Part shown: piece by piece, positions 12,701 to 27,700 of the stretch
How positions within the stretch are numbered: position 1 is the stretch's first letter
Layout of the letters: each line of letters opens with the position of its first letter
Source: Biomphalaria glabrata
Lineage: Eukaryota; Mollusca; Gastropoda; Planorbidae
Direction of reading: 5' to 3'
Assembly: GCF_947242115.1 (NCBI RefSeq)
Contig: NC_074716.1
Span: 14,068,365 to 14,132,364, forward strand
DNA length: 64,000 nucleotides
Position numbers and translations under genes: made by a program
Notes under the pieces: model-generated
The model's input: only the letters and a program-made list of their open reading frames with translations
Databases searched by the model: none
Told to the model about the DNA's origin: nothing

Positions 12701-15700
12701 CCTGACTTGTCAAGTTCTTTAAGTTGGTGGTGTATGGTGCAGTTTGCAGAGAGCCTGGATAGTGAGATTCGTAACAACTGGTGTCAGAAGTGGGATCGGA
12801 TCGGAATCGGATTGGATCGAATCTACTATGGCTCGTCTGAAACTGCTGTACGAACTTGAATTTAGAGAACTGAAGGAAGAACTCCGTGATCGAGATCTGA
12901 AAACGAGCGGAAATAAAGAAACCTTACAAGCACGCCTCCGAGAATGTATAGTTGAAGAAGAGGAAGATCCAGACACGTATCTGTTTGAAGTCGCACCAAA
13001 TTTAAGAGAGTTCTTGCACCAACAGCTAGATGACTGGAAGGAAGAGTTGCGGGCTATGAATACGACATGGAAGAAGTCCAACGAAGAGATCTGTACCAAG
13101 CTTGAAAAGATGTATACCTCAGTGAAGGAAGTGACGAGCCCCGTGGTGAAGACGAAGGACGTGTTGCAAGAAACCCCGTACGACCAAGGAGACATGAAAG
13201 ATAAAGAAGCTGCGCCATCGTTAAACAATGAACTACTATCCACCCAAAGCTTTGAAGAAATATGCAGTGACAACGGCAATGCTGATGAAGGTGGTGCTGC
13301 ATGTGAATCTGAAAACAAGGAGTACAGACCTGAAAATCAGAAAGAGAGCGAGAAAGAGACAAGAGAAGCGGCCTATAGTCCAACAGAAGCTTGTGTTGCA
13401 GCTGTTCCTGATATGAGCACCTCAAATAGCAAGACAGATCAAGTGAATGTTGGCTCCGCGTCCAAGCATGTTGCTGAGGAACGTTTGCAAGTTGCAAGTG
13501 GCGTACGAAGGTTGGACCCTACTGACGCTTGCCCAGATTCTAAGACCAGCGAGAGAAGCCCTGATGGTGACCATAAGGACCCAATGAAATCTGACGAAGC
13601 TGCTGAGGGACAATTGCAAGCTGAGAGATACCAGCCAGGTCCGAACCTAACAGACGTTTGTCCAGCTGCCAAGACTGGAGAGGAAAGTTCTGATGGTGGT
13701 AAAGAGAATCCAAGGCAGTCTGACGTTAACATTGATGGACATCTGAAAGACGAAAGTCATCGACAAGGTCTGAAACCAACAAGTGATTGGCCCGTCACTG
13801 AGACGAGAGAGAGAGGTCCTGATGGTGGTGAAGAAAGCCGAATGGAGCCTGAAGCCGAAGACGAGGGACCTTTGCACGAGGAGTGTTGCCAACCTGCCCC
13901 ACGAGCATGCCCCCCAGACAAGGCTGAAGATGATGACCTGTCCCACAATTCCTCGCCCTGTGGATTTGAAGCCCATCCCAGTCCTTCTTCGCAACGCCCT
14001 ATGAAGCCACCTCTTTTGCCAACGATCTTGGTATCCCCAGCCCTTACATCCTATACCTCTCCATGTGTCAAGTGGCTGTCCTCAGTACCGACCGACAAGA
14101 GAGCGATGCAACCACAACGTCACTGCGACAAGAGGACGATCAACTGGAGGAAAAGAAGAAGGCGGCGTTTGCGTAGTCCAACGTGCATGGTGATTCTACC
14201 AAGAAATAACTGCAGCCACATGAAGACCAACTGGCGGAGAAGAAGAAGAAGGCTACTTTTGTTGAGTGCAACATGGATGACGATGCGACAACGACGTCGA
14301 TACAACCAGATGAAGGCTAACTGGAGGAGAAGAAGAAAACGTTTTCTGAACTCAACGTGGATGGCGATGAAAGCACGATGGCGAAGCAACCAGGTCAAGG
14401 CAAACTGGCGAAGAAGAAGGAAGCGACCATTGCTGACTGCAACATGGATGACTCCGTCAAGCTCAAGAGGCAAGCCAACTGCCACCGATCGACCCCCACC
14501 TACAGCGATGAAACTTCACAGCCAATGCCATGATGTTGATTCTGTCCGGGACGGACAGATCTAAGGAGGGGGCAGTGTTATAAACCTGGTGGTGGCACAG
14601 ATGGGGGTAGTGGTGTGTGTGTAGTCAGCCGACGCAAATCGCCCCAGGCCAGCGCTAGACGAGCGGTCAACCGTGACGAGTTTCGACGATCGGCCGAGAC
14701 GAGTATCAACATGATGGTTCGGGAAGGATCGACATCGTGAACCGAGCTCAGGAGTGTCACGAGGGATGTAGTCATCTGACCACCCAGAATGGTCGAGCGG
14801 CGTTCTGTCCGGTTCGAGAAGGCCAGTAGGGACCCTATATAAGAGCGGAGGTGTCGCAGTCAAGAGGGTCGAGAAAAGGGGCTCAATACAGCAGGGTTCA
14901 GAAAGCGGGTTTACGACAGGAGTTCAGAACACGGTCGACTACAGCACAGTTCAACGGTGTGGTCCTGTACGGAGCATTACGACGGTTCAGTGCGGAGTAC
15001 TATCAAGTACAGTTGAGACGAACGGCGTCTTGATCTTGGTCTGTGATCGAGTCCGACACAACGAGCCCAAGTGTGTGAAGTCAGTCCCGAACTGTTGAAC
15101 CCAGTGCAAGCCCGGAAAGAGACGGAGAGACCAGTGCAAGACTTGATACGGCGGAACGGTGTTATCGGAGAGATATTTGTTATCGCAGAGCTATTTGTAC
15201 TGTTCTACGTGCTGCCAATTGTACAGTATTGGCTGTTATTTATGGACATTAAACCTTTACGTTATTTTGGAGCCCTGACTTGTCAAGTTCTTTAAGTTGG
15301 TGGTGTATGGTGCAGTTTGCAGAGAGCCTGGATAGTGAGATTCGTAACAATATTTTTTTTTGGCATCCTCCAATAGAAAGCCTTCATTCCCAACCACGAA
15401 CTATTAGGTCGCCACACTTTTTTTTCCCTCAAATGTTTTAAAGAAAAAGAATTCACTTCTTTGAATTCTCCGTTGCATCCTTGTACAATAATGCCCCCGC
15501 ACTACAAACATTTTAAAAATATTATATATCCCCATTCCCCCCCCCCTTTCCAAAAGAAAAAAAACTCACATTTTCTATAAACCTTTATATTCACTTTGAC
15601 AACTTTTAAGATTTTTTTATTTATTTATAAAGAGTCGTTAAGTCTTTCATATGTTGAGGGTACTGTAACTGGGAAGATTGAGTGCGCAGTTCTGGAGAAC

Positions 15701-18700
15701 ATGATACAGCTTTAGGTGCGGAGCTAGAATCTTAGGTCTCAGTCAGTTAATGAGTTGGGGTTTTTATGTGTGGTGGGTTTGGCACAGAAAACTACATAAA
15801 ATGACGAAAGGAACTCGTTGGCCCATTTAAATCTGTTTATTGTACACTAAAGACCTGCCAAAGGCAAACATAAAACATAATTACATATGAGCATGGTGTA
15901 GAACAAGGCACAAAAAGAGAGTGGAGACGAAGCAGGTCCAGTAACGTACAGTCACTACAGGGACAAAAGATGCCGGTAGAATGGACTGTGTCCACGTTGT
16001 TTTGCCTTTTTACGCGCGTACACAAAACGCCATCTAGAGGGAAAAGGTCAGAAGCCCAGGTTCATGGCTAGTTTTTAGCTGGAATTTTATCACTCTCAGA
16101 GACCAGCTGGAGTTGCTGATAATCTCCGCGAACCAAGATGTGAACAATATAGATTCCTGAATCAACTTCGTTTAGACATAAATAGCAAGACTTCGTGCCC
16201 AAAAGCAGTCAATCAGTCAACAATAAATGTTTTAAATAGGAATAACGCTTGCCAATGAATTTAAATAAATTATCAATGGAAATAATACTAAAGCATGCGA
16301 GATAAAACATACTAAATAGGAGAACATTAATATTGTGAAGCGATAGTGCAAAAGGAAAAAGTTGAAACGTAAGCGAGGAGTTCGCTGTTTGCCTAAGACA
16401 AAACACAAGCAATGTTGAGAGGTCTCTTATCAAGAGGCGCTACTCTTTATGTAAACGAAATTAACAAGAGGGAGAGTTGTCTTTCGTAGGGAAAGACGAT
16501 CACCTTAAAACATGGAAATAAAATATAATTTACACATTTATATTTACATAATAATTGGTTGTCATCTTCTTCTTATCTTATACATTACAGACGTTACATC
16601 AAAAAGGAAGATAACTACATCCAACGCATTTCTGTTAATTAATGATCTAAACTCTGCTAAGCCGTTGGTTTTCCTGGCTGATTCAGGCAGCCCATCTCAC
16701 TCTCTAACGGAACTAGGGAAGAAGGAGCACTTGTACGAATTTGTTCTAGCGTATGAGAAATGTGCCTCGATCTTTGTGTCTTTCTGAGTATTTAGTTGTT
16801 GTTGTTGTTTTCTATTTGTAAATTATGGTCCAGTGTTTTATGTATTATGTATTATATATATTATATATTATGAAGGTTTAGTAAGGTTTCACAACGCACA
16901 AATGGAATGAAAGAAGGGTGTTTTTAGTACATGGCAAGTAAGGGTATCACTACCGTATCACATGCTTATACAGCCACAATAACCCATAAAAGGTGTGTTG
17001 GTGGTTCGCTCAAGTTTGGCTTGCTAAAGTCAAGTTTTGCTTTAAACATAGTAGGCAATTAAACTGAAAAGACAGGAAACAACTAACCAATTTTAGCTCA
17101 ACTCCTTTTACTAATGTGATGTTGGGAATGCAAAGGGACAGAACGGGACGCGTCAAAGACGGATACATAGTAAAAAAAATAATAAAGGGGGACAATCTCT
17201 CACTGGTGTTAGTAAATGTCCATTAAATAGAGGTGTAGCTATACGTGAGAAAGAGGGGAGAGAACAAATGGTGATGTGAAACAATTAGACGCATAATAAT
17301 TTCAGCTGTACATTACATATTCGTGCTACACTTGTGACATTCTTTTCACATGGATTCCAATCAAGTGCCTACCTTGCAACTTTTTTTTATGCAAGATGTG
17401 TCCTAATCATATTCGTTTTGGCTTGCTAACATCTTGGGAAATGGGTTTCTGTTTGAATCTCACTCGCCATCTACCACCAAGCCAATTTCTGTAGCATAAA
17501 GATTTCTTCAAAACCATGCTTAGCAATTAGCATATATCCTGATATTAATACTGCCGACAATGTTATTTTCTGTATTTCTCCTACTGATCTCTTCGCACTA
17601 GCCTTTATGTTTTATGGTGGATATTGGTTGTTGCTGTTTAATGATCTGGGAAAAGGTGAAAGTTTAATTAATGGGTTTGATAAATGTTTACAATATTACT
17701 TAAAATTAGATTCTGAAACCTACTCAAAGAGTTACATCTGCCATTCTTGTCAAAATCTGGAGTCAGTGAACAAAAGGTTGTGTTCGAAAAATATTTCATA
17801 TAGTCAGGAAGACAGATGAAAAACTCGCCATTATTTTTATCTGGGAGATTTTTAGTATTGGATGGAATAGATTTCCATTCTGTGCTTCTGAAAAAAAAAA
17901 GTTGTTTATTGATATTTAGCAATTATAACAATATCTTCGCAAGACCACGCAAAAATAGAATCAACTTTTGGTAATTCTTCGTTTTATGATTGACATTTCA
18001 TTTAAATCTTTCTTTTCTCATTTAAAAAAAAAAAGATTATTAATGTTTTTAGTATTGATGTTTGAAACATTGAAAAAAAAAAGCAATCCACACATAAACA
18101 AACCTCAAAAGCCTGATAAGGGTAAAACCAGTTTAAAAAAAAAAAAAACTTAAATGGAGGCTGAAGCTTGATGTGCTGAAACAAATGAGCAGAAATGCCA
18201 TGATAATATAATTATAGCATCCCTAAGTTACCATGGTTATTTAGAGTACAAGGTAAAGAAAATATGGCAAAAATAGATAGGTTCCAAGGATGACTCAAAC
18301 CACAACCTAACGCCATCTAGTTTCATCAAGCTAATACAGTTATCTGTTTGGACGACTATGGACAAGGCTGTGAGCTGGCTTTGGGAGGTGCATGTAATTA
18401 TATTCTTAGACTTGCAAGTAGCCGTTGCATCGTAACTTCGCAAGCTATATATCAAGAAATTGGATTTTCTAAATCTATTTAACTTTGTAAAGATCTCAAC
18501 GTGACAGAGTTTAAAGGCGGACGGGCGGATAGACAAACCACAAAACTAATTGCGGCTTTTCCTCTTTCGGATGCCTCTGCTATTAACTTTTTTTTAATTT
18601 GGTTTCTCAATAAATCCTTTTGTATATTTTTTTTCTAAAATATATAATTGTAAAGTTGAAGTGACCAAAAAATATTTAAATAAAATTCTTACCCTTCAGA

Positions 18701-21700
18701 CCAAGCTCCCGTCCAATCAATGTGACCCCATGGATTTCGAACCTGTACAAGTTTTTCGCCGTTGATCTGTACATAAACAATTGACAGTACATAGCAATCA
18801 GAGAAATAGACATCCTTCTTATTTGTTTATCAGAATAAACTAACAAAATACATGTGGTGAGTTTGTAGTGGGTAAGATGATGTTTAATGGGGCTAAACGG
18901 ATATGTATTGTGCGTGTTGACAGTGATGACCTTTTTCTCTAATTGTAGTACCTGCGATAACATACTGCCTGTCTGAAATAATAATGCTGTTGGTGAGCAT
19001 AATTTGTGAGAGCGTGTTGGCTGTTGATATTTGAATCAGTTACATGTTGGGAACATATAGTACTAAGATCTAAAACAAAATGTACATTATACGGCAAAGA
19101 TGACCAAGACAGCGTAGCGATGTCTGATTGGTGAAAACACTACTTCCAATCGATTTGTCCATCCGTCCGAGACTATTCGTTATAGAAGGCTCAGGCCACT
19201 GACCTGCAACGTCACAACCTTTGGGCAGTTTAGACCAATAGCTCGTTTAGACATCGTACAATAAATAATACCTTACATTTTGGAAATTCCTGAACGCGAT
19301 AGTTCTTTCAAAACCGATATTGGCTCTAGATCTAAGTCTAGTACTCAAGCCAAATTACATATTTTTTTTACTCTGAAAATTAAAACGGTCAAACGAGAGT
19401 TTTCCTTGTGTAACCAACGAGTTATTAATTCTTTTTCGCAGCGATCAACATCAACTGTTGAATTTCTAGAAAAATCGTTAGAGCCGTTTTTGAGATCAGC
19501 ATTTAGGTTTTGTTCACCCTAATTCCATAAAGTTCTGACTTGAATTGAACATCGTCAGCAGCTAGAACTTACGCATTTTTCGATTTTGCCAGCAAGCAAG
19601 GTATATTTTGGCGATTATTTATTGGTATGTTCCTTATATGGACATCTAGATCTAACACTAATTTATACCTCTTAAGATCTAGTCTGGATCTACTTCTCTA
19701 GATGTAGAATTTAGATGTAGGGTAATCTATTTTAGATGTACGTAAAAATATAAGCAAAGCTTATACACTTTAAAAAATGAAGCAACAATACATTTACTCA
19801 GTTATGGAATAATTAATGTACTACGGCTGACTACGCAATGTTGGCTCTAGACCTAGATATAAGTCTCCAGCCAAATTTACATTTATTTATTTTTTACTTT
19901 AAAAAATTATAACGTTCAAACTAGAGTTTTCTCCGTGTGGCCAAAGAGCTAGTAATTCTTTTCTCAGCAATATACATCAAGTGTTAAATTTCTAGGAAAA
20001 TCGTTAGAGCCGTTTTTGAGATCAGCTGTCCACGATCCTGGATCTTAGTTTCTGGTTCCATGACGTTCTGACTTGAATAGAGGCATTTAAAAAAAAAGAG
20101 AAAGAGAATCGGTCAAATTATTACAAACCTCATGTACACTGACAACAGAATAAGCATGTCTTCCTGTTAAACCTTTGACGTCTACATTTTCTTCCTACAA
20201 ATACCAATGTCAAACAATTTATAATAATGTCTTATGAGCAATAGTCCTATCAACTATTATGTGTCATCCAATAACTAGTTTGCTTTATATAGTTTCAATA
20301 CAAGTTGACTTAAGTTGTAATGTTTAAGTTATGTGTACTTATGGCCAGTAGCGTCACTAGGATGGGTGTCATCCGGTGCGGTAAGATCAGGGTGTCACCC
20401 CCCCCCCTCAAGCGTTCCACTTATTCTTTCGAAAAAAAAACTATCGTTGTTTAGTTCTTTAATCGAAATAATACAGTTCGTTGATTGCTGTTACACAAAG
20501 TTAAAATGTGTATCGATTCTATTTTAATTATTGTTTGTCTCTGACATTTTATCGTTAATAATTAGGCCTACATATATGAACATCTAAGTTTTTTAAATTA
20601 GAAACAAATTAAACATCCACTAAACATACTTTCCTTAGTAAACATTTAAAAGCTCTTAACGGAAACATTTTAACATTATAGTCACATATAATGGTAGTTT
20701 CCTGAGGACGACTAATGAAAAAATGCAACTTTACGACCGGTACAAACACTTGAAAAGAATTTTTTTTATTTTAACATTTAAAAGTGTACAATAACCTTAG
20801 AAAATAAAAACTTAAATTTCCTTTTCAGGATTTCAAATGTGTCATGATTAGATCTACAATCTAAATCTAGATCAATACGACAATAGAGATGATATCTAGA
20901 CTAGATCTGGATCTATGTCTATATAATGAATATAATCTACTCTAGATCTGGGCTCAAGAGTGTTACCGATGCCGTGGATCCGCTACAAACGTAGGTCTAC
21001 TCCAAACTTTCGTAGGCCTACCTTCATCCTTGATCTATTCTATACTAAGACTAAGAATCTAGTCTAGATCTAGACTAGATGGTAGTAGATGGTAGTAGAT
21101 GGTAGTAGATCATAGATGTTATCGATCTAGAACTAAATCTAAATCATACTACAACTAAATTGGATCTAGAGCCTAAGTCTAGATTGTAGAGTAATGTAGA
21201 GAATCATGACATAACAGGTCATAACGTAATAACTATCTAGATCTAGGCATGTATTTGGCAAGAAACAGTTAAAGGCTTACATCAAAGGCTGGTAGAGATT
21301 CGTTGATGTCCTTCAAAACTTTGTTGCATTCTAGTATTCTAGTTTTGGTAATTCTGTTCTTGACGTCTGGCCCAGTACAAAAGAGATGAATGCTCTCAGT
21401 ATTAACCTCTTGTTCTATATTAGAATAGTAAATCCGGCATCTTTAGATGGTATTTTCATATTTTTAAAAGTATTTTTCTGTTGCAATTACATGCTAGTTT
21501 GATTTAACAAAAGTTATTTCAATAACAATTTGAGCTAACTTGTCACACATTTCTTAGAGTAAATGTTGAAGTGCTCTAGCTTTGCCAACACTTTTCCAAT
21601 AATTAACACTTTAATTTGAAGGTACTCTTGTGTTGTGTTGACTTTTCCCTCAGTACATATGCCAACAAGAAAGCCAAGCAATGAAATGTTTGCTTGTATT

Positions 21701-24700
21701 CACAGACATCTGTCTTTGCGCTGCTCCTCTAGAGTTTGTAATTTCAGAGCGACGGCAAAGATTTTCGCCGTCACACTTTCATAAAATTGTTCCAGCATGA
21801 GTCTAACAGCAACACTATGAGCACACCAGCGAGTTGTTCATATGACACTCTATCATTAATTAAAATATCCCATCGATTGGTAGCAGCGGCAAAGAAAGAA
21901 AACATTTTTCTAGAAAACCGAGAAAATATATACCAAATAGATTTTCTGATTAAGAATTTTGACCACATAACTTAAGTAAACGGTGTACACATTCTTTAAG
22001 TTTCTTTTCTGTTCTTCATTATTACTGCCTGCACTTCTTCATGAATCCTTGACATTGTAGCTGCATTACCATGTCCTTGAGCTCTTTATATCAATACTTT
22101 AATCCCACATTCTTCCAGGCGTTTTAAATTATCAGAACTGATACCATCAGCTTTTAAAGAGGAATATCCTACAACATTTCTGTAGTCTCAACATTAACAT
22201 TGATACTGTTAATATATCTTACAACTTCAGAGACCTATGTTAGGTGCGCTGTAATACAAGATACCAGAATACCTTGCAGTATTTATGTCTCTGATAAGTA
22301 TATCCCTTAAGTGGTTTGCTAAAACATTTATAAACTCACTGAGTTTTGGTACCAAGTTGGAAAGTAACTTTTTTTTATCCCTGCCTTTCAATCGTATAAG
22401 TTATTATTTCAGCACTGGTTCTTATTTGGATAACATTTCCACAATCCCAAGAAAACAATTCCATTATTTAATGAAAAGTCTTCTTCAATTCACCACCATA
22501 TACCAACTTTTGATTTGCTAAATAAAAAAAGAAATAGTAAGCAATCTACAAGTGCAAGATGTTCCTCTGTTTTCCCATCTATACGTCAATCATAGCAATG
22601 ACTTCCCTGTCAATTTTTTTAAGCTAAAGTCAGACTGTCAAACTGTTCCGAATTTGAAAGCCTGATAAATGTTCTTCAGTCTTCTAGCGAGTTTCTCATT
22701 GTGGACATGACCACTGTTTATCAAAACAAGAAAATCTTGCTATTGATTTTTCCCCATGATAAAAAGGTTTATTCAAACATTCTTATGCTTTATGATCTTC
22801 CCTCTGTCATATTTTAAAGTTGTTTTTTTTTTCTTTGGAAAAGTGCATTTATTTTCCACTCGGGTGTCACCCCCTATCGGGTGTCACCCGGTGCGGACCT
22901 CACCCCCCGCACCCCCTAGTGACGCCACTGCTTATGGCTAATTGCTATTTAAAATTGTTGAATAATCAGGGTCGAAAAATGATTAAGGTTATTATGGAAA
23001 AAATCATGTAAACTCATTTTAATTGGCCCAATAATTTCAGAGCTGAAGTGATAATAAAATTGTTTTTATTGAAACCTGACTTCAAGATTTAAAGCCATTT
23101 TGTCTATCGTATGCCCTCAGAACGAAGTAACTCATACTAGAAGATATATGGTTGGCAAATGACTGTACTGGGGTTCGTAATTTAACCTACCAGTGACCAA
23201 ATCCCTAAACGCGCCTGTACAGCCACCCCAAAGCAGTTGATATAGGATTGATTTGTGATACCCAAATCTTACCGAGGTACCTGCTGTAACCTGATGATTA
23301 AACAATAGTGCATTCTTAATGCGAGCATAAAAGGCATCGAAGTCCTTGTTTGTCATTTTCTGATGCTCCATTATTTCTCCGATACCACTAGTCAACTGGA
23401 GGTAGGCATCTTTGCAAAGCCCATTACAGATCGCTTCATATGAACCATGTAACCTAATGGACAGACAATAGCAAGGGACAATATGCTTAGTGTATGGCCT
23501 ACACAATAAAACCAAGAAAGTATTAAACCAAAATTGAAAAATAATTCTATAATAAAGACTAGTGATATTTTATGTAAAAAAAATGTTTAATAAGCAGTAT
23601 ACTTTTTTTCAAACAATTAATATCTTACTTTATCTTCAAATGAAATAGTAAACTAACTGTTTATAATTTATTTATTACTACCATTAGCCATCGGCTTCGC
23701 ACCTTAATTTATTGACTGTCCGCATTCAGCAACCCCTGTTTGACCAGTGTAATTTAGTACCTTTCACATTGAATTGGAATGGCCACCGAAAAATTCACTT
23801 CTGGTATGTGAACTCGGTGCGGTGCCTGAGCGGTAAAGTGCTTGGCTTCCGAGCCGGAGTCCAAGGTTCGAATCCTGGTGAAGACTGGGATAATTTGACT
23901 TCAGGATATTAGTTGGGTAAAAGTAAAGGTGGTTGGTCGTTGTGCTGGTCACGTGACACCCTCGTTGACCGTGGACCATAGAAACGGATGACTTTTACAT
24001 TATCTGCCCTTATATCGCATGATATGAAATGGGAATTTTATTTTTTTATGTGAATTTGATATCACTTTTCTCTCACCTCTTATTTTTCGCCCCCTCCCGG
24101 TTCCCCCTTACGTCCCTCAAAACACTTGAATTTTAGAATCTGGTATATGTTACATGAACGGCCCGTTTTATAATGCACATATTTTTTGCCTGTAAATTGG
24201 TACAATGACCCACTGGCGGATCCAGTGGGGGGGGGGCGGTAGGGGCGATCGCCCCACCCACTAGGCCGACCCTCCCTCCGATGGGGGAGGGGGGAGACGA
24301 ATTTTAGTAAAGAAATCACACAATTTGTATACGAATTTATTAGTTATGTTAATAATATATACTAATTATTTATATTTCAACCTATTTTTAGTTTCTTTCG
24401 ACCCCCCCCCCCAGTATGTTGGCCGAATTGGTGGGATAGGGTGGTTGCTATGGCATCAAACCCGCCCCCCTCCCCACCATAAACTTTCAAGTGGAGGGAG
24501 GTCCAATTAATTTGTAGAAATCACAGTTTGTTAACAGAATCAATTAAATATCTATATGATTAAAACTTGTTATTGATATTTTAACCAATCTTTATATTAT
24601 GTCGTTCTCCCATTAGCCGATTGGGTAGGGCAGGGGGGGGGGCGAATAAATCTATTGCCCGTCCCACCTAAACCCTTTGAGTTGGAGGGTCGGTCCTTTT

Positions 24701-27700
24701 TTTTTTTTTTTTTTTTTGTGGAGAAATCATAGTTTGTGAACAAAATTAGTTGAATTCCTATATAATTTTTATATTATATCGCTACACTTCTGGTATCTTA
24801 GTTGCTACTCTAGCCCTCTGATTGGGGGTTGGGGGCGGTCCTATTTTTATGGAGAAATCATAGTTTGTGAACAAAATTAGTTGAATATCTATATAATTTA
24901 AGCTACATATTGATGTTTTAACCCATTTGTATATTGTGTCACACACAGACTCTGATCTCAATTTTTTTCATTAGTAAATATAAAATGAAAAAGGGTTGTA
25001 CCAGGTGGGAGGGGCGATACATGCAATCGCCTTCCGCCCATGGGACAAACCAATACTTTTTTTCGTTTTGTATTTTAGCTAAGAAATTACAAAATTTAAA
25101 AAAGTATGTCATTAATATAATTTACTAGACATATGTTACCCGCGATCCGCGGGTCTTTATTTGCGCATTACTTTCGATATAGTCACTGAGAATGTGTCAA
25201 TGTAAAAATTGTGTGAATGAAGCTATCAAATCAAAATAGCTAATAGGCTTAATTAAATCCATTTTTTTTTCAAATTAAAACATTTGCTTGTAGGCCTACA
25301 TATATTTGATTAAAATTTGAGATGAATAGACTAAATTTTGTATGTTCATGTGTATAAAGTATAAAGTAGATCTTGAGGTAGACATAGATCTAAATCTACA
25401 CTAATCTAGAGTTAAAAATTGGCTAGAGTTAAAAATTGGCTTTAATAGACTATTGAGTTCATTCTGTGCTGCTCATGCGTGACCTTTTTTTCATGAATGA
25501 ATATAGGCCTATCTCAACACGGCTACGCAGCTTTAGCGAACAGCGAACGAATATATTAAAAATGCTTTAGAAAAACAAAATTTGAATGTTAATTTGATTA
25601 AAATATGAAATTAATGGACAATAATCAGTATAATTAAAGCATAAAACTATCTTTGCGAAAAGAAGTTTTATCATCAATAAGAGTTTTAGACCTAGGCCTA
25701 GGAATAGACTCTCAGTAGAGAGATGTGTTAATGTGTAACCATTTGGTAATGTCTAATGAAAGAATGTTCGCCATGAAATCTGTAGTCACAGATATCAGGA
25801 ACTAATTTATGTAAAAAATGCTTTTGGATAATCTAGTGGATTGGATTTAGATGTATGTTAAACTTAACTAATGATCCTTTCAAGTTTTTTCTCTTTCGCT
25901 ACGAAAATAAAATTAGGTTTGCGAAAATGGGATTACCCGAAGCCGATACATTCATATCTATTAAAAACGAAAAGAGCGATAGCTAGTGGATTGGATTTAG
26001 ATGTATGTTAAACTTAACTAATGATCCTTTCAAGTTTTTTCTCTTTCGCTACGAAAATAAAATTAGGTTTGCGAAAATGGGATTACCCGAAGCCGATACA
26101 TTCATATCTATTAAAAACGAAAAGAGCGATAGCTTTGTTAAATGAATGGGATTATAAAGTGAACAATTAAACGAAATAATTTTTAGTACGCGATTCATGA
26201 ATGAATATAGATCTAGGCCTATCTCAACTCGGCTTCGCAGCTTTCGCAAGCGAATGTAACTTTAGAAAACCAAATTTGAATGTTTATTTGATCAAAATAT
26301 GAAATGAATGGACTTTAATTAATATGTTTATGTATTAAAGTATAAAACTATCTGTGCGAAGAGAAGTTTTATCATCTTAGAGTTGAATTAGAGTTTTAGA
26401 TCTAGGGATGGGATTATAAAGTAAACAATTAAACGAATTAATATTTAGTACGCGATTCATTACGGTATTGTCTAATGAAAGAATGTTCGTCAGGAAATCT
26501 GTAGTCACAGATATAAGGAACTAATTAATGTAAAAAATCCTTTTGAAACACAAAATTGAAGGTTAATTTATGGTTAATTTTATTATATAATGAAATCAAA
26601 GGATCTTCTTTTGTATTTTCATGTGTCAAAGTAAAAAACTTTCTGCGCAAAGTGTATTTCTTAAAATTAGATCTAGGTCTAAATCCTTTCGATCTTTTCT
26701 CATGTCAACATTGTAGACATGGCCTAGATCCATAAAATACTATAGCTGTAATAGAGTCGGACAACTATATTTTTTTTTAGGGTCTTAAGTATGTTTTAGG
26801 GCTACAATACATACATTAAGGTCTAAGTTGGTACCCAAGGAACATTCCTGCCTAGTTTTATCAAGATTGGTCAAGCGGTTTTGATGTCTATAAGTAACAT
26901 ACATCCATACATACATACATACACCACACATTCTACTTTATAATATAGATATCTATGTGAAAAAAAAATGGCGGCAATTGAGCTATACATTCTTGGACTA
27001 TCATTTCAGCCAATATATAATTATGATCTTTCGTTTTGAAAGTACAAAACTGTCATATCCCCAATATTTTGCCTTTGTTTCACAATCATAGACATAGGCA
27101 AATATATATAGGTTTGTGATGTGGATCTATGTTTGTTGACATGGCTTCTTTATTAATGTATGGCGGTCGTCTTATCGATTCAAATTGTTAGAATTAGTTT
27201 TTAGTCAAAAAAGTCAAAGAAAATGAGCAGAAGACCCAAATAAGCTAAAATAAAAACATTTATAACAAAAATATGTTTATGGTCTTGCCTCTATTTATTG
27301 TAATTTAGATTGTTGTCAAGTGTAGGCCTATAGCCCAGTGACGATGTTTGAAAACTGAGCGATATAAAAGTAGTTCTTTTTTTTTAAACTTACAATTGAA
27401 ACGAAGTTCCTATTAAAATTCGTTTTTTTAAAAACAACATTTAAATCAGTATTCTATTCCATTAGTTAGTTAATAAATGGAAAATCTATTTTATAATGAT
27501 CCATTGATACTTTCTCAATTGTGACCTTAGATGCAATTTTTGTACCAATAAGGGAATCTATGAATGAAGCTTATGAACTTTTTAATAAGACTTACTTCCC
27601 CTGAAGTTTTTCTTTAAAAAGTTGTGAAATTTTTTAAAAAATCTGCTTGCATATATAATTTAAAAAAATTAGATGGTTTACTTTCGGAAAAGAAAAGTAG

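Larger units (their letters stand above)
12003..15349 (+). mobile_element. Short LTR retrotransposon with two LTRs, non-autonomous
   Basis: Two 774-bp direct repeats (12003-12776 and 14576-15349) begin TGTTATAAACC and end CGTAACA, with target duplication ATAT on both sides. A primer binding site TGGTGTCAGAAGTGGGAT (12779-12796) matches the 3' end of tRNA-Leu, and a purine tract AAGGAGGGGG precedes the 3' LTR. The internal part is only about 1.8 kb, with one long frame and no protease, RT or integrase recognised, so any movement would depend on another element. Structurally it looks whole. The LTRs are the same length and gave the same translated short frames, so it is probably young. It lies in calpain intron 7. 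Confidence 0.92.

Noticed and set aside
12005-12722. Short frames at 11895-12290, 12278-12460 and 12498-12722 as genes
   Set aside because: They lie in the 5' LTR (the first also runs past its left edge) and recur at the same offset in the 3' LTR at 14561-15295.
15837-16025. A 62-codon minus-strand coding exon of the calpain gene
   Set aside because: No calpain motif and no compatible splice sites; exons 7 and 8 already join in phase without it.
23132-23515. Independent 127-codon gene on the minus strand
   Set aside because: Only 23273-23453 carries calpain sequence between good splice sites; the rest is intron read-through.
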